64,000 nt of DNA. It comes from CAZGSN01 sp964371655. Lineage in GTDB: Bacteria > Desulfobacterota > Binatia > HRBIN30. Every line of letters starts with the position of its first letter. Positions within the stretch are counted from its first letter, which is position 1. The translations under genes were made by a program, and so were the position numbers. The notes beneath the pieces are model-generated. The model saw nothing but the letters and a program-made list of their open reading frames with translations, searched no databases and was not told the DNA's origin. Shown here one piece after another: positions 62,212 to 64,000 of the stretch. The stretch lies in NCBI GenBank assembly GCA_964371655.1, contig CAYJOD010000007.1, positions 1-64,000 of the forward strand, written 5' to 3'.

Positions 62212-63351
62212 TTGAGAGTCACGAACCTTGTTGGCGTTCTGATTGTCGCCTGTGTCGCGGTGATCCCTGGTTGCATTCAGCGAATCCCACAGCACGACGG
62301 CGTTCAAGCCGACGTCTCCGCCTCTGAACGTGCGCTCGCCGACAAGCTTCGCGACCACGTCGACAGTCTCGCCAACGACATCGGCCCGCGCAGCTATCGC
62401 ACCCCGCAACAGCTCGACGCCGCCGGCGAGTACGTCCTCGGTGCTTTGCGTACATTCGTTGGGGAAGAGCGCGCCAAGACCGACGTCACCGCCCTGCCGG
62501 CACCGGTGCGCGGCGCGTATACGCAGATGCGTTGGCGCAATCTGCGCCACTGCGCCTCGGACGATCGCGAGCAGCGTGAGCTCGGCAAGGCGCGCCGCTT
62601 TCGTGCCCTCCTCCAGCAGGAATTCTGGAACCTCGAGCTCAACGTGACCGGGACGAGCAAGCCCGGCGAGATCATCGTCATCGGCGCCCATTACGACTCC
62701 GATGCGTGCGAATCAGGCGGTGCCAATCCGGGCGCCGATGACAACGCCTCCGGGGTCGCCGCCCTCTTGGAGCTGGCGTCGATGTTTGCCAACAAACCAT
62801 TGCCGCGGACCCTGCGCTTCGTCGCCTTCACCAATGAAGAGGAACCGTTCTTTCAGACCGAGGGCATGGGCAGCGCACAATACGTGCAGACCGCCAAGGC
62901 ACGCGGCGACAACATGAAGGCGATGCTCTCCCTCGAAACCATCGGCTACTACAGCGACGATCCGGATAGCCAAGAAGCCCCACAGCCGGCCAAGGCGCTG
63001 CTCGGCCTTCCCGACGTCGGCGACTTCATCACCTTCGTCTCCTCCTGGCGCTCGCGAGCGCTCACTCAACGCGCCGTCGCCGCCTTCCACGCCATGAGCG
63101 CACTGCCCTGCGAAGGGCTCGTCGCCCACCCGTGGCTGGTCGAGCAGGTAGCTTGGTCGGATAACTGGGCCTTCGATGCAGCCGGAGTCCCGGCGCTCAT
63201 GGTCACCGACACCGCCCCGGCGCGCAATCACTGCTACCACGACGCTTGCGACACTCCCGAACGACTCGACTACATCCGCATGGCTCGCGCCGTCGAAGGT
63301 TTGGCACGAGTGATCGAGGTTCTCGCCGGCAGCGAGGAGCTTCCCGACTGA
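62212..63351 (+). CDS. M28-family metallopeptidase lipoprotein
   Basis: 379 residues with a lipoprotein signal (VLIVACVAVIPGC21). The zinc site of M28 aminopeptidases is present: HYDSDACESGG near 160-170, ADDNASGVAALLE, FTNEEEPFF, and the last His in NHCYHDACDTPERLDY. It is likely an outer-membrane-anchored aminopeptidase. The TTG start at 62212 has GGAGG seven bases upstream; no ATG nearby is better. Confidence 0.86.
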   Translation: MRVTNLVGVLIVACVAVIPGCIQRIPQHDGVQADVSASERALADKLRDHVDSLANDIGPRSYRTPQQLDAAGEYVLGALRTFVGEERAKTDVTALPAPVRGAYTQMRWRNLRHCASDDREQRELGKARRFRALLQQEFWNLELNVTGTSKPGEIIVIGAHYDSDACESGGANPGADDNASGVAALLELASMFANKPLPRTLRFVAFTNEEEPFFQTEGMGSAQYVQTAKARGDNMKAMLSLETIGYYSDDPDSQEAPQPAKALLGLPDVGDFITFVSSWRSRALTQRAVAAFHAMSALPCEGLVAHPWLVEQVAWSDNWAFDAAGVPALMVTDTAPARNHCYHDACDTPERLDYIRMARAVEGLARVIEVLAGSEELPD

Positions 63352-63390
63352 GGCGGGAACACAGGCGGAGACAGAGGCTTGGTTTGAAGC

Positions 63391-63561
63391 ATGGATAAGG
63401 AACACTTCGAGCAACTCGTCGCCGGTGTCCGGCTGATGAAGCGCCATATGGCCGGGAAGGCGGTGCGAGGCGTGCGCACCACCACCGTCCGCGAGCCGGA
63501 CGTACGCGTGATTCGTGAGGCGGCAAGCATCTGCCAGGGTTTATCAAAAGTGCGTCATTAG
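63391..63561 (+). pseudogene. Truncated HTH antitoxin-like gene (HigA type)
   Basis: 56 residues: MDKEHFEQLVAGVRLMKRHM, then REPDVRVIREAASICQG, then LSKVRH and TAG. The PDV-IRE...S-Q segment resembles the start of the HTH in HigA-type antitoxins ('PDVKAIREKLGLSQxEFA'), after which a frame break ends the protein before the second helix. No toxin gene is seen beside it. Confidence 0.5.
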
Positions 63562-63698
63562 ATGCACGTTGTTGACTTCCTTGAAGCCTGTTTGATAGGA
63601 GCGCATTTGTAATTTTGTAACCCTTGATGCGGATGTGCAGGCAGCGCCGCGAAACGACGTCAACAGTTTCGTTCGTAAGAGTATTTGGGGGTGAGCAA

Positions 63699-64000
63699 TG
63701 GCCGATCGAACATCGAACGGCTCGGGCGTAGCATCTAATTCCGAGTCATCCTCCAACAACGGCGAGCGTACTGCGACCTATGATCAGCACAACAGACGTC
63801 GCTACGCCGGTCCAGAGCTCGCGGCATATCGGCAAGGTTTCTACTGTGCGCTTAGTCCTGGACAACAACCCATAGCAGCCTTCGGAGAAGCGCTGACGGA
63901 GCTTCGGCGGAGGTTAAAGGAAGACTTGGACAGCATCACCGATGAAGAGCGGCGCCGACTCCAAGACGTGGAAGAAGAGGCCGCTATTCTCGCAGCGCAA
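63699..64000 (+). CDS. Uncharacterised protein, runs off the window
   Basis: About 100 residues are visible from an ATG with a GGGGGTGAG site eight bases upstream. The N-terminus is Ser/Asn-rich (TSNGSGVASNSESSSNNGER), then YDQHNRRRYAGPELAAYRQG and a charged coiled-coil-like part (LRRRLKEDLDSITDEERRRL). It is open at the end of the window. No family was recognised. Confidence 0.6.

Noticed and set aside
1..64000. CRISPR arrays, tRNA and rRNA genes
   Set aside because: I looked for regularly spaced repeats and for tRNA T-arm and rRNA patterns and saw none, but short tRNA genes can be missed by eye.
1..64000. Prophage or full insertion sequence
   Set aside because: No integrase, transposase, capsid or terminase was seen, so the repeats would have to be mobilised from elsewhere.

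Overview
The window is GC-rich bacterial chromosome from what looks like a metagenome assembly: there is one run of ten Ns at 35565-35574, flanked by improbable G and C homopolymers. Several traits together recall the deep-branching, Deltaproteobacteria-like Candidatus Binatota or Desulfobacterota. These are secreted proteins with Thr-Pro-rich (TPTPT) linkers and dockerin-like 'GDCDGNGxVxxxE' calcium loops, a 2-hydroxyacyl-CoA dehydratase cluster, many toxin-antitoxin pairs, and many families of short palindromic intergenic repeats. The lineage is an inference from gene content; no rRNA or tRNA gene was found to test it.

Layout. 1-714: a ribbon-helix-helix/PIN toxin-antitoxin pair whose toxin carries an in-frame stop, plus a metallo-beta-lactamase remnant. 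891-6003 (minus): a three-gene operon joined by two 4-base stop/start overlaps, encoding a metallophosphoesterase with a long C-terminal extension, an SPPY-type DNA methyltransferase, and a RiPP-recognition-like/radical SAM/CYTH fusion. I do not recognise this combination; it is the best candidate for an undescribed system. 6148-6621: two inverted-repeat structures. 6697-10699: polyphosphate kinase 2, an SDR oxidoreductase, a persulfide dioxygenase-rhodanese fusion, beta-carbonic anhydrase and a DUF2905 membrane protein. 10914-13375: accessory segment with AbrB/PIN, a PD-(D/E)xK nuclease and an HNH nuclease. 13453-16828: ruvC-ruvA-ruvB and yebC. 17194-24615: rarA, HepT/MntA, DUF2442, a large seven-bladed FG-GAP exoprotein, and another PIN pair. 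24907-31925: DUF2333, an ABC1 kinase with an XRE regulator, UspA and a secreted PPC-domain protein. 32142-35340: 2-hydroxyacyl-CoA dehydratase subunits and activator in one overlapping operon. 35663-40900: ileS-lspA, RluA-type pseudouridine synthase, GNAT. 41475-45194: tandem duplicated exoproteins, a broken heptosyltransferase, a DUF1566 exoprotein. 45692-50146: a sigma-factor pseudogene, an enol-lactonase-like hydrolase, a C-terminally anchored exoprotein, a methyltransferase and a HAD fragment cut by a repeat. 50447-54640: purA, serA and a class V aminotransferase behind a ZTP riboswitch with an overlapping terminator. 54909-61889: folE, an APH kinase, queE, glycerate 2-kinase, DksA/TraR, rimO, msrA. 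62212-64000: M28 lipoprotein peptidase, a truncated HTH antitoxin and the start of an unknown gene.

How the parts work together. The aminotransferase, SerA and PurA make serine (hence one-carbon units) and AMP, and sit behind one ZTP sensor, so purine/folate status would set their expression. FolE and QueE are two steps of the GTP-to-7-deazaguanine route. RuvABC, YebC and RarA form a recombination/replication-repair block. Intergenic spaces are filled by at least a dozen families of palindromic repeats; several copies lie on gene ends, provide stop codons or cut genes, suggesting that they move.
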